A stretch of 64,000 bases of DNA from Periconia sp. R9002 (taxonomy: Eukaryota; Ascomycota; Dothideomycetes; Pleosporales; Periconiaceae), in assembly GCA_023627715.1 (NCBI GenBank), contig JAMAHW010000032.1, forward strand, positions 124,001 through 188,000, in the 5' to 3' direction. The translations under genes and the position numbers were made by a program. The notes beneath the pieces were generated by a model. The model saw only the letters and a program-made list of their open reading frames with translations, did no database searches and was not told where the DNA came from. Positions 46,211 to 58,227 of this stretch are shown in pieces. Each line of letters starts with the position of its first letter. The first letter of the stretch is position 1.

Positions 46211-47850
46211 GACTGAAATTTAGAGCTTTTCACAGTATCCTCGTTTTGTTGTCTCCTTTCGTTTCACTTCCTAGCTCTTTTAACGTAACCTTGGTGCGCA
46301 AGGAATCAAACCTCTTCCACCTCACCCAAAGAAATTACCGCAAACAAATAAAAAAGATCGTAAAAAGCGTACAGAATGAACGAACTGTACCACCACAACA
46401 AAAAATAAAAGTCTAAAAAAAAAAACAAAAAAGAATCGTAAAATCTATAACAAATCTCGATCCAGACCAGCTGGCAGCAAGCTTCCAGAGCGCTTTTGAA
46501 AAAAAGGAAAAAGAGAGGGACGGGACGTCGGTGTGTCGTGAACAACAAAAATCGATGGTGAAGGAACGAGAAAAAAGCCCTCCAAACCTTCAGGCCTTAA
46601 AGCCTTGCCTAACCCAAGAAAAACGCTCCTACCACCCCATCTCTCGTATCCACGCTCGGCAGCCAGAAAAACCGTTCTAGGCACACGTGCATGCTGTACA
46701 GTGCGTTGTACAGTACGTCAATCAATCGATCAGTCAACAAACATCCAAGTTACAAGTTACAAGTTCGCGGACCGGGATTGGCCAGGGGGGCGGTTGGGGG
46801 GGACTTGGCATCGCATGGCAATATGCGAGATTCAGGGCAGACGGCTCGCGTACATGCCGGGAGGGGGTCCTTGCGTTATCAATGTGCGTTGTTGTATTGT
46901 TGGATGGGGTAAAGGGTGGTGGAGAGGGGGTTGTCATACCGTTCGTGATTCGAACGGGGTGGGGGGGATGATGTCGTCGGAAGATTATACGAGGGGAACT
47001 TGAGATGCGTACTGTATCATTATGTAGTGTATGTACCTGTGTAAGTATCGGTTCACTCGTATCCAAGACTGTCCATTTCTGGTTCGTTGTTTGTGCGTCT
47101 TTTGCATTTGCTGAGACGAATCGTGGTGATAAATTTCCTGTAGAAGTGATTTATGCAGATACCGTGCCATGAGAGCGCGCGCCTGCACCTACGCATTCAA
47201 ACATCCCCTCATTCTCATCCCTTTCCAATCAACAAGCAGCTGAGCAAGCCTCACCGTCTAGCTACCTACCTCGCAATCCAGTCCAGTCCAGTCCACATAT
47301 CGGTCCGTGTCACCACCCCCATCTCCCATCAACCCGTCTCTCCTGCGAACGGTGGGGTCTCCTCAATGCGCCTCAAGCTACTTTCTTGCGCAATCAATGC
47401 CATGTCCATGTTAGACGTGACGATCACACAGAAATAAAGGGGGGAAGAGAGCTGTGGTTCGCGGGTTTGTGAGTGCCTGAGGGTTGCATGTGAGACGGTG
47501 GTGAGGCAGAGATGGGATGGGATGGGATGGGGGTGCTTGGCGGTGTTGGTAGGGCTGAAACGGGGTAGGGTTTGAGACGTGGGGGTTGGCGGTTGGGGGG
47601 CGCTAGCCTAGTCGGGGGTTGGTCGGTGTCTTTCTGTTGATGTTGCTTTGGACACGGACATACCTATACAATGAAGAAAAGAATGATGTACTTCTGTATT
47701 TGAGGGATTTTATTTGTGCATTAGATGGTGGATATAGCTGTGTTGTGAAAGCGTGAAGATCTTCATTTTTTCCAACTTTGTCACCGTTCAGTACCGCATC
47801 ACTCAGATACCTCACTAGGTTCCTGTCATTCAAAGAGATCGCCACAACAT

Positions 47851-48102
47851 TCATGCATCCCTTCCCCATGAATCAAGCAGCTCAGAGATTTTTTCTCCGA
47901 ACCCAACCCGCTCTCGTTTGATTATCCTCAACTCAGGCTCCGAGGAACCATTCGGCCCGTCTGCGAACATGACAGCTTCCTGTACAGCTGTCACGCGGGC
48001 GGTGAGGCGTTGTTCCGCGTGGATGTGGATGCCTTGGGTTTTTAGAATGACCAGGGGCGGTACAGAGGAGTGGGTACCGTGGTTAGTGCTTGAGATATGA
48101 TG
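47851..48102 (-). CDS. Possible terminal exon of an unidentified gene
   Basis: The open frame has coding character (LVILKTQGIHIHAEQRLTAR, later VGFGEKISELLDSWG). It begins at a TTG rather than an ATG and may be a last exon after an acceptor such as CTCAAG. A candidate first exon is the small ATG frame MAKKGILHPTSHPYFP at 48289. I could not join them by phase. Family unknown. Confidence 0.25.
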   Translation of the reverse strand, partial: HHISSTNHGTHSSVPPLVILKTQGIHIHAEQRLTARVTAVQEAVMFADGPNGSSEPELRIIKRERVGFGEKISELLDSWGRDA

Positions 48103-48859
48103 CAATTGATCTTCGCAGGGGCGAGTTGGTGAGGGTATCCGGGTTAGAGGGAGAGGAGTGTCATTTCACTGAGGGAGGCGTTGAAACTATGTACCAATAG
48201 ATACGAGGAGAGGGAGGTGAAGAGACTTTTTGTTGTTGGAGGGGGAAATATGGATGGGATGTTGGGTGAAGGATCCCTTTCTTTGCCATGCCTGTGTACT
48301 TACAGCCTTGTGGTACATGGGAAGACGAATCGGTGCCACGTGTACTTTTTATGCACTCGTATACTTGTTAGTCTGTTTTAAAGGAAGAAAAATCAGCCTA
48401 ATCGTTGCTGATGTGCTCTTCCATTGTCCTTTTCAGCTTTGTTGTTCCTGCGCAGCTGTAGCTGGGTGTTGATATCAATTTGTATTGACGTCTACATCAA
48501 GTACTATGACACCAAGTACTATGAGGCTCAGCTAGATAGGACGAGAAGCTAGGAGAAACTGCACGTAGCTTTTAATGATATTATTATTCTATTGCGAAAG
48601 AGAATAACAGCTATCTATACTTTAAGTGCCCTTTTTCTACACGTCTATCGCTTCAGTAGCTGACAAGTCCGGAAATAGTAAGTGCGATATCGTATATGCC
48701 CCTCACCTTGCGCAATGCATTCTTATACCTAGTAAAGCCATTCAATATTTCAAAAGATCGGCGATGCCGTGCATATGAATGCAGACAGCGGACGAAAGCA
48801 AGCATACTTCCAGTTGCCGTACATTATTAGTCTGCCTTTGAGGCATGCTGATGAGTGTG

Positions 48860-48962
48860 TTCTAGTCGCCGATGTGAACCACCGACCTCCGCTCCTCCGA
48901 TCTGCATGCCTCCGTTCTAGCTAGTGAAAGACGACGTCTAGTTTCACTGCGCCATCTATCCG
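48860..48962 (-). repeat. tRNA-like sequence, possible SINE head or tRNA relic
   Basis: The minus strand reads an A-box-like TGGCGCAGTGAAA and, about 70 bases on, a B-box-like GGTTCACATC. The cloverleaf arms do not pair properly, so it is not a functional tRNA gene. Confidence 0.25.
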
Positions 48963-49114
48963 CGTTAATTACCAGTCACAACACGAATTGTGAACTTTCT
49001 TTAGGCGAGTGAAGAAGCCGAGGTATAAAGACGGCGATTTCTTTACTCCATCGGAACGATTTTCGAGGAGTCTCGACCAACCTTGGCAATGGCAAGGGTG
49101 AATGTTATCAAAAG

Positions 49115-49200
49115 TGTTTCGTTCTTCGCAATTGTTTGGTGTAATCAGCCATGGTATCAACACTGGTTTGGATCTCAGGTAACGTCCTTGGCTAGGGACG
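49115..49200 (+). repeat. Dispersed repeat, copy A
   Basis: Contains TTCTTCGCAATTG, GGTGTAATCAGCCATGG and TATCAACACTGGTTTGG. It is the 5' flank of the CorA-like gene; related copies lie at 51810-51897 and 62498-62551. Confidence 0.7.
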
Positions 49201-49668
49201 TGCGCACAGGTAACTATTAGTCACGTGAAAGGCTGAATCAATGTTATATCACTGCACGTTTAACGGGTAATTACATGGGCGGCGTAGCGGACCAACCGCG
49301 CATGGACACGTAAAGTTGCATATACCAGGTAGATGCCATAAGAGAGAGCTGAGCTTAGAAGAGGCGCTGGTTAGTGTATTCAAGCCCACTACAATTCTCC
49401 CAGTGGTGTTGATTTCCCACCTGGTCGCTTATACTAAATCTCAACATTGATCCCTCTTTGAAATCAGAGTCCTGCTCAAGTGTTTTGTTAATCATATTTG
49501 TGATATTTTCGGAGGAAATCAGGCAGCTGCCCGTTGCTGCTTCCCCCTCTATAGAGGGAGCTTGAGAGTTATAGTATCACATTGATATGTGATCCGACTA
49601 AATCCACCCTGGCAATCTAATCTATACGTCTCACAAAGTCATCTTTAAAACCATCAAAAAACGTAAGC

Positions 49669-51545
49669 ATGGAAACGAAACTCAAGCGAGGATCGGTTCA
49701 AGTCATCGATTGGGAGGATGAAATAATTGGGGAGGTGATCGATTCCGAGACGGGCGAGAAACGGAAACAGAGTCAGTTCCCACCGTCCACTGCTTCCCTG
49801 GTAGCATCCATTGACTAACCGCATTTAATCTTAAGCTCGAGGCACATTGAAAGACGTTACTCGAGTTTTCCATGACTTGAAGAGTTTAAATGCATATTTG
49901 TCAAAGGTATGGTGAGATTATACAAGCTGGATCTCCTACCAAGGGTTGAAGATCCTTTGCTAACAGGTTTTTGAAGCCGCGAGAGGTTGCTACTCAACTG
50001 AGAATAATGTAAGTACACGTTTCACCACCCAAGAGATTGTAGGTCAGGCCAGCCCAAGTTGACGTCAAATGGAAGCCAGGCGATGGGTGCACCGTGGGTC
50101 ATCGAGGCTTTTGGTATCGTACAATCTGATTCTTATTCTGAAGGCCGAAAATTTTCGAGTTGGCTCGGTAAGACCTCATCCATAGAGAGACAGAACCCGA
50201 CGTGCATTTGTTGGGGGAGGCATTCAAGTCATTATGGCAGCATCTCCCACAAGATCTTTCATACGCGGTTTGTCCTCGACTACTTTATCGCCCACCCTCA
50301 AACCGAACGCGAAGCGGACGGATGCAGAGACGACAAAGCCGCCAAATTTCTGATTGTTGATGTAAATGACAGCTCAAAGACATGCAGATACACCATGTGC
50401 TCCAGAAGACTCTCAGTGATCTTCCAGAAAGGGCGGCCAGCTCGTAGAGAAGGAGATTCAGGGCGGTATTTCGCTGATCCCAATGACCCTCCGTACACGG
50501 TTGTCGCATTCGAGGATTCTAGCCACGATAGCTCGAGTTTGGACATATTCCCTACTACCTCTTGGCTTAAAGGTGAACTGATGGGCGATCAAACTTCCCA
50601 AAATGTACTTTTATGCATTTTCGGGGCAATAACTGAGCCGTGGAAAGAGCTTATCGATATTGCAACGGCTCATACTACGCGACTGGTAAGTTGAATGATT
50701 AGACCTCGCGGTTGGAGACGGGAGTTGAACTGCATTAATATAACCCTTCTCTTACAGGAAGACGTTGTCTACGCCAAACCTAATAACGCCTCCTGGGGTA
50801 CCGAACTCTGGCAGTGCGCAAAGACCTGGCTTACCTTGGAGAGGCTCCTCATAGCTCAGAAGAGATGCTTATCCGACATTGATAGTGTGGTTGATTACGT
50901 ACTGCAAGCTGGAATTCCCAACGAGAGCGCAAGTGGCTCTAATTCATACAATGCAGAACTCGACATATGTTCTAGCCGCGTTCAGGACAATTTGATCAAA
51001 CCAACAGCCAATTTGCTCGACATGGTACGTACACCATCTAACCTGTTCCGAAGCTCACCCATGCATGTGCCCCTTTGATTCCAGTGAGACTACTAAACCA
51101 GGCGGCGATATCCAGGTATACAAATCCGTCGCCATTCGGGATGCTCGGCTCTCGCTCCAACTGAACCTGAGCCTGTGGAGGTTAAGTTGGATCACCTTCA
51201 TCTTCCTCCCTCTGATGTTTGTGTCTGGGTTTTTCGGCATGAACGTGGACCTTTTTGGAGACGGTCCGTCCGTAAAGTGGTACGCTATCATTCGCTGAAA
51301 CGTCTCTTCCGGTGCGATCTATGGCTTGTTCTCTAGCTAACTCGTCACTTACTTGTAGGTATTTTATCGTGACTGTCCCGTTGGTAAGTTTCTCATTCTA
51401 AAGAAAAGAGTATTCCAGAAAGGACAGTTGGCTAACGCATCTTTTCCAATTCACATAGATGACTCTGATTTTCTTGGGTTGGCTCGCTTTCAAGAAATCT
51501 GGCAGACTTAGGCAATGGCAAAAGGATGCTACTCATATAGTCTGA
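49669..51545 (+). CDS. CorA-like Mg2+/metal transporter
   Basis: Eight exons: 49669-49771, 49836-49906, 49967-50008, 50080-50685, 50758-51024, 51116-51279, 51359-51383 and 51459-51545. All junction phases agree, giving 454 aa. The long N-terminal cytosolic domain includes GCYSTENN and AMGAPWVIEAFGIV, seen in fungal CorA-like proteins. The C-terminus has a coiled region, then TM1 ending in the signature SGFFGMNV (the GMN selectivity motif), a short loop, and TM2 (WYFIVTVPLMTLIFLGWLAF). CorA family proteins form pentameric Mg2+/divalent channels. It is intact despite sitting in a repeat-marked region. Confidence 0.85.
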
Positions 51546-52472
51546 CATATGTTAGGATCCCAAGGTCAATAACAAAGGAAATGGAGGTGTAAGTCTAGTA
51601 ATCATAATCTATTGTTAAATTCCAAGTATAGCTACAGATGATTGACAATCGATTCTTAGGGACCCGCAGTATATATCAATCTTGAATAGTTATAAATAAT
51701 TTGAAGTTTTGTTTATAGCACCATAGTACTAAGGGCTATCTCTACCCATAAAAAAAGGAGGATTATATATTGAACAAAACGGAAAACAAAAAGGAATGAA
51801 TAGTTATAGAGTGTCTTCTTCGTCGCAATTGATTGGTGAAATCAGTCACGGTATCAACACTGGTTTGAAGTCTCATGGTAATGTTTGTGGCTGGGATATC
51901 AATCTTGAATAAAATTGGAAAAAAAAAATAGTAAAATGATACTATAGAAATAATTGCCTAATATTCTAATTCCATCTAATACAACTATAATTGTAAGTTG
52001 TATCATAGTATGTGGAATGGTAAGTGTGAAGCTGGGGGGTCTCGTATGCCCCTTGCAGGCGACGCGTGACCAGCCAATCAGGCAGCAGCAACCCTCTTCA
52101 ACACCAGACCACTCTCTGCCATGTGACAATGACGACTGCATCCCAACACGAACAGACAACAACTGACCACAGTACAACATTCGCACCTGTTTACAAGCAA
52201 TTCCTACACCAATATCCACGACATCACCATAGCAGCATACGTATAAGTCCTCGTTGACGAACACGTGTACTCAGCCATCAATCCTCGGTCTGGCTCTCTC
52301 CACCGTCCTTCAGCCCCTCCTCCGCATCCCCATACAGGACCCGCCTCTTCCACCATTACAGCTTCTTCTCCGCTCCAAAGCATCATTCCTACCCACAAAG
52401 CACCATACAAGGAGCCACTGGGCCGGCCGAGCGATTCGTGGTAGCCCCGCCTCGCGGCTCCCTTCCAACACC
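51546..52472. other. Intergenic with dispersed repeat and DDHD promoter
   Basis: AT-rich sequence containing repeat copy B, then the leader of the DDHD gene. The frame of that gene stays open upstream to 52254 but has no ATG before 52473. Confidence 0.5.
51810..51897 (+). repeat. Dispersed repeat, copy B
   Basis: Shares with copy A GCAATTG-TTGGTG-AATCAG and GGTATCAACACTGGTTTG, in the same orientation, then TCTCA-GGTAA-GT-GGCT. The two copies bracket the CorA-like gene as direct repeats 2.7 kb apart. Confidence 0.7.
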
Positions 52473-55400
52473 ATGTCCACGCCCGACACTAAGCAAGGCT
52501 TCCTTTCGGCAGGCATCAACGCATTCTCGCCTTGGGGCTCGCGGAGCGCCACCCCCAAATCGCCCCAAACACCGAGGCACGCTGAGGATGGCAAGGATAA
52601 AGACAAAGACAAGGCTGCTGCTGCTTCAGGTGCTACGGCAGCGCAGAGGGCGGTGGACCACAAGATCAACAGGCGTCACAGATTGAGCTTGAAGAGGTAC
52701 CCTCAAGACTGTCCACCCTTGGCCGTACGATGGTTTCATGCCGTAGATGTGAGTCCATCAATAACACGCACTGACACACTCACCCGACTAATCCCGCATG
52801 CGCTCCTACCTCTAGGTACCCAAACGCAAGCCTCTATCCACCGCCGCTACCACTACCCCCGACAAGCCGCAGCCTAAACCCAAGAAGTGGATTCCCTTCT
52901 CCCCCGAAGACTCTAGCGCCATCGAAGCCGCGTTCCAAAAGACAGCCGATGACGAGGAAGCTGCCGAACTGAGAAGAGGCCTCACCAGCCCTCAGTCTCC
53001 CGAAGCGGGTCTAGAATCCCAACCTGAATCAACAACAAAGGTACCCGTGAATGAGGACTATCTATTCGATGTTGAGATCGAAACTCGCGAGCTGGCACCC
53101 GCATACTGGCTGGGCCCCGTCTACGATGTTAAACGAGCTACCTGGTTCTCACCCGACGGTGATCCATGCGAAGAACACCTAGCAAATCAGCTGGAGGAAG
53201 GTTACCTCAAAATCAAGCCATGGCGATTTGCAAAGCCTGCGGAGAAGGACAAGGAAAAACGCGCTACTTCACAACCACGCACACGGCCTATTTCGCTGAA
53301 CATGAAACCAAGCGACGATTATCGCAAAGAGCTCGGCAAGCTGAACGGCCGCGATTCCACATCGAACCCCGTCACCCCAAAATCTTCTTTCGACAATCTG
53401 AGGGGTGAAGCGAGGCAGGATACTGGATCAAACTCGGCTGAGGAAAAAACGGAAACTCCGCCCGACGAATCATCTAGGACATATCGCTTGTTTGGATCGT
53501 ACATGAATTCGGTAGTGACTTTTCAAGACGACACTACTGCTTACCTTTTGACTGATGACATGTGGTCTCGTATGGGAAGTACTCTATATCAAAGATTCGG
53601 CGGAGCTGCGCATTACGCGGGTGTAAAATATGTTCGTGGCTACACGGACCCAGCGAAGAAGAAAGATGAGAAAGCGACAAAGGACGATGGCGAGAAGAAA
53701 AAGGCGGACCGCCCGGAAACCCCTTCTTTAGCGTACGGCGAAGACAACGGCGGTGGAAGTACAGCTACCAACTCGGCTGCGGGTTCAGACGCAGGAGACG
53801 CTGTAGAACCTCCGGACCATGAATCTTCACCGTCGCAGACTCGTCGAAAAAATCTTGAGCGTCAAATGTCTTCACTTATCACCTCTCTTGGGAGTGAAGA
53901 CCCTAGCCAGCAAGAAGAGGAAATCCGCAAGCGTAATGAGCAAGAAATGCGTGAGGACTATCAAGATCAGACACCAAGCGAGCAAGGTCGAGAAATCGAG
54001 CATTTGCTTCTAGTAACACATGGAATCGGGCAACGGCTAGGCATGCGCATGGACAGCATCAATTTCATTGCAGACGTCAACGCTATGCGAAAGTCGTTCA
54101 AATCAGTCTACATGAATTCGCACGATCTGCAGGCACTGAATTCAGACCAAGACAAGGCTGAGAAGAATAGCCGGATTCAGGTCCTTCCCATCTGCTGGCG
54201 TCACCTGCTTGATTTCCCAAAGCAGAGTCTGAAACACAACCGGAAAGAGCACGATCTGGGTGATCTAGACGTGGACGATCAAGAATATCCAAATTTGGAA
54301 GACATCACCGTCGACGGTGTTCCGGCTGTGCGCAATCTGCTGACTGACCTTGCCTTGGATATTCTACTCTACCAAAGCCCGGCCTACAAGGGGCACATTT
54401 CTCGTATTGTTGTGGATGAATGCAACCGAATCTATCGCCTTTTCAAAGAACGCAACCCTTCATTCAACGGCAAGGTTAGCTTGGTGGGCCATTCCTTGGG
54501 CTCTGCCATCATGTTCGACGTGCTCTGTCTCCAGAAAGACCCGAAAGCGAAATCTTCCGTATCAAGTAAATCGCGCCGCCCTGCGGACGATGGTCTCAAA
54601 TTCGATTTTGAAGTCGAGGACTTCTATGCCCTTGGTTCTCCTATCGGCCTCTTTCAGATGTTAAAGGGACGCACCATAGCTGCCCGGCCCTCAAATGCAT
54701 ACGTTCCCCCAGAAACGCCAGCTAGTCCACTTGACGACCCTTTTTCGTCCGAAGCGGCTCGCAATGCCGCATCGGACGTCGTCATATCGGCTCCTTTGTG
54801 CAAGCAGCTCTACAACATCTTCCACCCCACAGACCCTATCAGCTACAGAATGGAGCCTCTCATCTCGCCAGCCATGTCAAAACTCAAAGCGCAGCCGCTT
54901 CCCTATACCAAGAAAGGCCTGTTTGGTGCACCCGCTTCCCAAGGTATCACCGGCATTACTTCACGCGTCGGGCAAGGTGTGACCGACTTTTGGACCTCGG
55001 TGAGCTCGGGTATCGCAAGTGGGCTTCTCAATCGTAGCTTGGGAATCACTGGCGCCGACGCTGCCAACATGAAGAATGACCTAGTCCGCTCATCCCGGCC
55101 GTTGTCGATTGGCCCCAACCCCAACTCGAACAACACCAGTGCTCACTCAGCTGGTGCTTCCGACTTTGAGAATGACCCTGTTCGCGCTTTGCTAAACGAA
55201 GAGAGAAAACGCCGCCTCAGCTCGGAACCCATCACTACAGGCGACGACGGGGAGCATCCTCCTACACTGATCGAATCGGAGATTCAAACGCTGTATGCAG
55301 GGTTCCAAAAGGGCAGACAAAGCAGTAAGCCCGAAGATGACGCAGCAGATGTAGAGCGAGACCTTGAATGGCAGGAACTAGAAGAGCGTAGCCGAAGGTT

Positions 55401-55596
55401 GAGGAAGGAGGAACAGAAGGTGAGAAGCTTGAATAAAAACGGAAGAGTCGATTTTTCTATTCAAGAAGGCGCATTTGATATTTCCATTCTCGCAAGCATT
55501 GCATCGCATCTTTCGTATTGGGCGGATGAGGACGTGTCCCATTTCATGATATCCCAGCTTTTGGCTAGACATAGAGTGTTCAAAGGAACACATTAA
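52473..55596 (+). CDS. DDHD-domain phospholipase (PA-preferring PLA1 type)
   Basis: Exons 52473-52748 and 52816-55596 (67-bp intron GTGAGT...CTCTAG, phase 0), 1018 aa. The N-terminal region contains the conserved YPQDCPPLAVRWFHAVD and AYWLGPVYDVKRATWF segments. In the middle HLLLVTHGIGQRLG precedes the lipase core SLVGHSLGSAIMFDVL (GHSLGS nucleophile elbow). The DDHD region follows: FDFEVEDFYALGSPIGLF, then LYNIFHPTDPISYRMEPLI (His-Pro-x-Asp-Pro), and a final VSHFMISQLL. These enzymes hydrolyse phosphatidic acid or related lipids in mitochondrial and ER membranes (yeast YOR022C is the homologue). The linker regions are Lys/Glu/Ser-rich and disordered. It appears complete. Confidence 0.92.
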
Positions 55597-56881
55597 ACCG
55601 ATTAATCAAGCTTCGTACCGCCCGCTAGGTCGCGAACCTCATCTTTCGTATTCGGGAATAAACTCACGGCGCGGAGCTGGTCGAACTTCAGCAACTCGAG
55701 TAGCAAATCCAGACAGAATTGGTGACTCTAATGTCCGGATGGTTTCGAGTTTGAGGAGGAATCGGCGAAAGCGAGAGCAGCTTCACCGGATTGAGCATAT
55801 ACGTGAGCATACCACGTCGCAAAACAAGCCGCATCCGTACCCCGAAAGTAAGCGTGCGGCACGCACAAGGGGATGTCCGCACCTTTTCACAAAGCGACCT
55901 TCGGCCTGGCATTAAATGTTTGGGATGAACGTCGCAGAGTGAATTCGATTCTGACAAGCTGCATGTTGATGAGCCCATTCGCGCTGTAACGGACATGCGC
56001 GTTGGCGGCGTAGTCGGTCTACCCGACAGCTTGAATACCTATCGCCAGGTTGGCCGCGTACGCGCTGCAATAAACTCCTGCTTCTCCAACCTGATATTTT
56101 GAAACATGACCGAAGCGGCGTCGCGCGCGATCTATTGAGCTGGCTTGTGGTATTATTATGATATGGAGATTGCGAACCTCAGCCAGAGATTTTCGCCCGT
56201 ATATGTTGCTGGCGAGAAGAAGAAGAACGATAAAGGACGAACAATCGAAAGGGGGCCAGACATCCGTCCTATTCTGGTCCTCGTACTACAAAGAAAGCCT
56301 TGCACAGATTGGCCTTTGCATTCTACAAAGCCCCGCCTTGAAGGTGGTAGGTGGAATCAATGTCCAGCCACCGCGAATACGTGATCATTACCAGTTTTTT
56401 TTGCGTGTGTTGTCTGCTTTTAGGACCCAAATGTGTGCAAAAGATAGAACGGGAGAGTTGATCAGCGGGGCGAGGTGCATGTTCAATATACTGGGGTGGG
56501 CAAATCGATTGGTTGCGATGCAAGCAATTCATGGAATTGCGGCGCGTAGCTCAAACTTGCATGGGGGGAAGATGCAGAACGCCTCGCTTCATCCCAGGAA
56601 CGCGAGGCTGTGCCGCTGCCAGACCTCATCATTCTGTTTCAAGACAAGGATAGCAAGCAGAGGGCGGGCAACAAAAAGATCTCATGCGCCAATGTTGAAT
56701 CATCTCTCGATTGAAAAGTCTTGGACTCACATTCTCATCTGCAGACCTTTCGTGCTTTACCTAATCAACACGCATACATACATACGTAGGTATCGTCACC
56801 ATCGCTCAACGTCACATGAGAGGTCCTTGGCGGAGAGGAATTGACTGGTAGGAATTTATTTCACCCGCATTTTCTTTCCCC
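55597..56881. other. Intergenic 1.3 kb, no supported gene
   Basis: Contains a 228-codon plus-strand ORF (56158-56844) of anonymous, basic composition and a 102-codon minus-strand ORF (55688-55996). Neither resembles a family. Confidence 0.5.
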
Positions 56882-57760
56882 ATGGCGTCCCTCTCTCAGG
56901 AAAGCCCAATGCCATCGCCGTCTTCAGAGTCGACCCTTCCGGGCATGAAACGTGGAATAGGCATTGGTGTTGTCGCAAGCCTAACCATCATCATCATTGC
57001 AGTTGTGGCATACCTTGCCATCCGCCGCCGTCGCAGGTTGAAAGAGAAAACAAGTCAAGCCTCACAAAGTCAACAACAATTAGACATAGAGCAGCAGAGA
57101 CATACGTCGCTGCACATCATCAACGAGTACGACCCTAGTGCCGGTCCCCAGGACAAAAAGGTCCATCAATATTGGAGCTCGGTACCGGCAATAGAGGTCG
57201 ACGCGAGGGAAATCCACGAGTTGGATGGAGCGGGTCCAGTGCCCGAATTACCTACAAGAGTCAATGTTCAAGAGTTGGAAGCTGTCCATGTAGAGAGAAG
57301 TCCACATCAACCACCACCGAGAGAAGAAGATACGATCGCGACGCGCCAGAGTCAAGGCACGCTACTGAAAGATTGGGCCAAGTGGAGTGCAGCTTTGGAA
57401 TCTTCGTCACCTGAGAACGCGACTTCAACATCACCAATGCCGCCGCCACCAGCCGCAGCATTACCCACAAAGGAAAACACAACACCGAAAAGAAGTTTAA
57501 CGATATCCTTCAAGAACTTGAGGAAGGAAAAGATGGGCACGGCGGAATCATCGGCGTGGGCCCGGCCACGTTTGGCACTGCTCAGTACACAGAAACCCCC
57601 CGCGCCGAAGGATAGAATGGGTTCTGTAGCGAGTCTCTCACCTTTGGTATCGGGCGGTGGAGCTACGTGCTCGTCCGCTGGAGTCAGTCCCATGGCTGTC
57701 AGTCCGCTGAGCGATGTTTATCTTCCACCCAGATCTCAGTCGGCTGGAAGGATGGCGTGA
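56882..57760 (+). CDS. Single-pass membrane protein with cytosolic tail
   Basis: A single-exon ORF of 292 aa, CCATGG start. It has a short Ser/Pro-rich N-terminus, one transmembrane helix at about residues 25-46 (GIGVVASLTIIIIAVVAYLA) followed by a basic stop-transfer RRRRR cluster, then a 240-residue hydrophilic tail. The tail carries the EIHELDG..PVPELPT motif found after the helix in many fungal proteins with a variable ectodomain. In those families the ectodomain is longer (often WSC or Ser/Thr-rich); here it is only ~24 residues, so upstream exons may be missing. It is probably a cell-surface sensor or adhesion-type protein. Confidence 0.65.
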   Translation: MASLSQESPMPSPSSESTLPGMKRGIGIGVVASLTIIIIAVVAYLAIRRRRRLKEKTSQASQSQQQLDIEQQRHTSLHIINEYDPSAGPQDKKVHQYWSSVPAIEVDAREIHELDGAGPVPELPTRVNVQELEAVHVERSPHQPPPREEDTIATRQSQGTLLKDWAKWSAALESSSPENATSTSPMPPPPAAALPTKENTTPKRSLTISFKNLRKEKMGTAESSAWARPRLALLSTQKPPAPKDRMGSVASLSPLVSGGGATCSSAGVSPMAVSPLSDVYLPPRSQSAGRMA

Positions 57761-58227
57761 ATAGGTCATCAGGGACGAGAACCTTAATCAAAAGATGGAG
57801 GATTTCATCGTATAGTAATGTAATCATTTGCGGCATCGACAACGGAGAGTGAAAGAAAACACAGACGCCATCAGTTGGAATGCACACGCACGGCACTCAT
57901 CTGACGACTGCTAGCGATGATTCGATGACCAATATTTGGGGAACGAATTGCGGAAGTTTAGCTTTAACCCCCCAAACGTGGTCGAGTCTCGGTATTAGTA
58001 ACGACCGCGAGCAGATTCGCCGATGGGATGAGGATGAAAAATGGATTTTTCAACACCTTGCAACGGAACTTGCATGGGAAACCAACTATAAGAGAGATGC
58101 AGACCTCCGCTGAAATTCTACAGCTGCAAGTCTAGCGCTACAAGTCTACCGCTGCAAATCTACCCCTACAAGTCTACCACTGCAAGTCTACCACCACATC
58201 GCCCTCGAACACATCAAAGTGACAACC
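57761..58227. other. Intergenic region before the F-box gene
   Basis: A small ORF (57880-58113, 77 codons) ends just before a 14-bp tandem repeat. No family is recognised. Confidence 0.45.
58123..58192. repeat. 14-bp tandem repeat, five units
   Basis: Five consecutive 14-bp units of the form [GCA]CT[GA]CAA[GA]TCTA[GC]C, at 58123, 58137, 58151, 58165 and 58179. They lie in the presumed 5' leader of the F-box gene, 36 bp before its ATG. Confidence 0.9.

Larger units (their letters stand above)
46211..49668. other. 3.5-kb sparse region with repeats
   Basis: No confident gene. It contains GGGAT-type simple repeats (47512-47530), a CCAGT run (47277-47295), and a plausible exon on the minus strand at 47851-48102 (84 codons, no ATG). 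There is also a doubled 12-mer (CAAGTACTATGA at 48498 and 48513), a tRNA-like segment at 48860-48962 (minus), and one copy of a dispersed repeat at 49115-49200. Confidence 0.5.

Noticed and set aside
46930..46975. GATTCGAACGGGG as tRNA 3' half
   Set aside because: The T-arm does not pair and no upstream half is present.
56158..56844. 228-codon plus-strand ORF
   Set aside because: Long, but anonymous and basic, with no family likeness; it lies in the promoter region of the membrane-protein gene.
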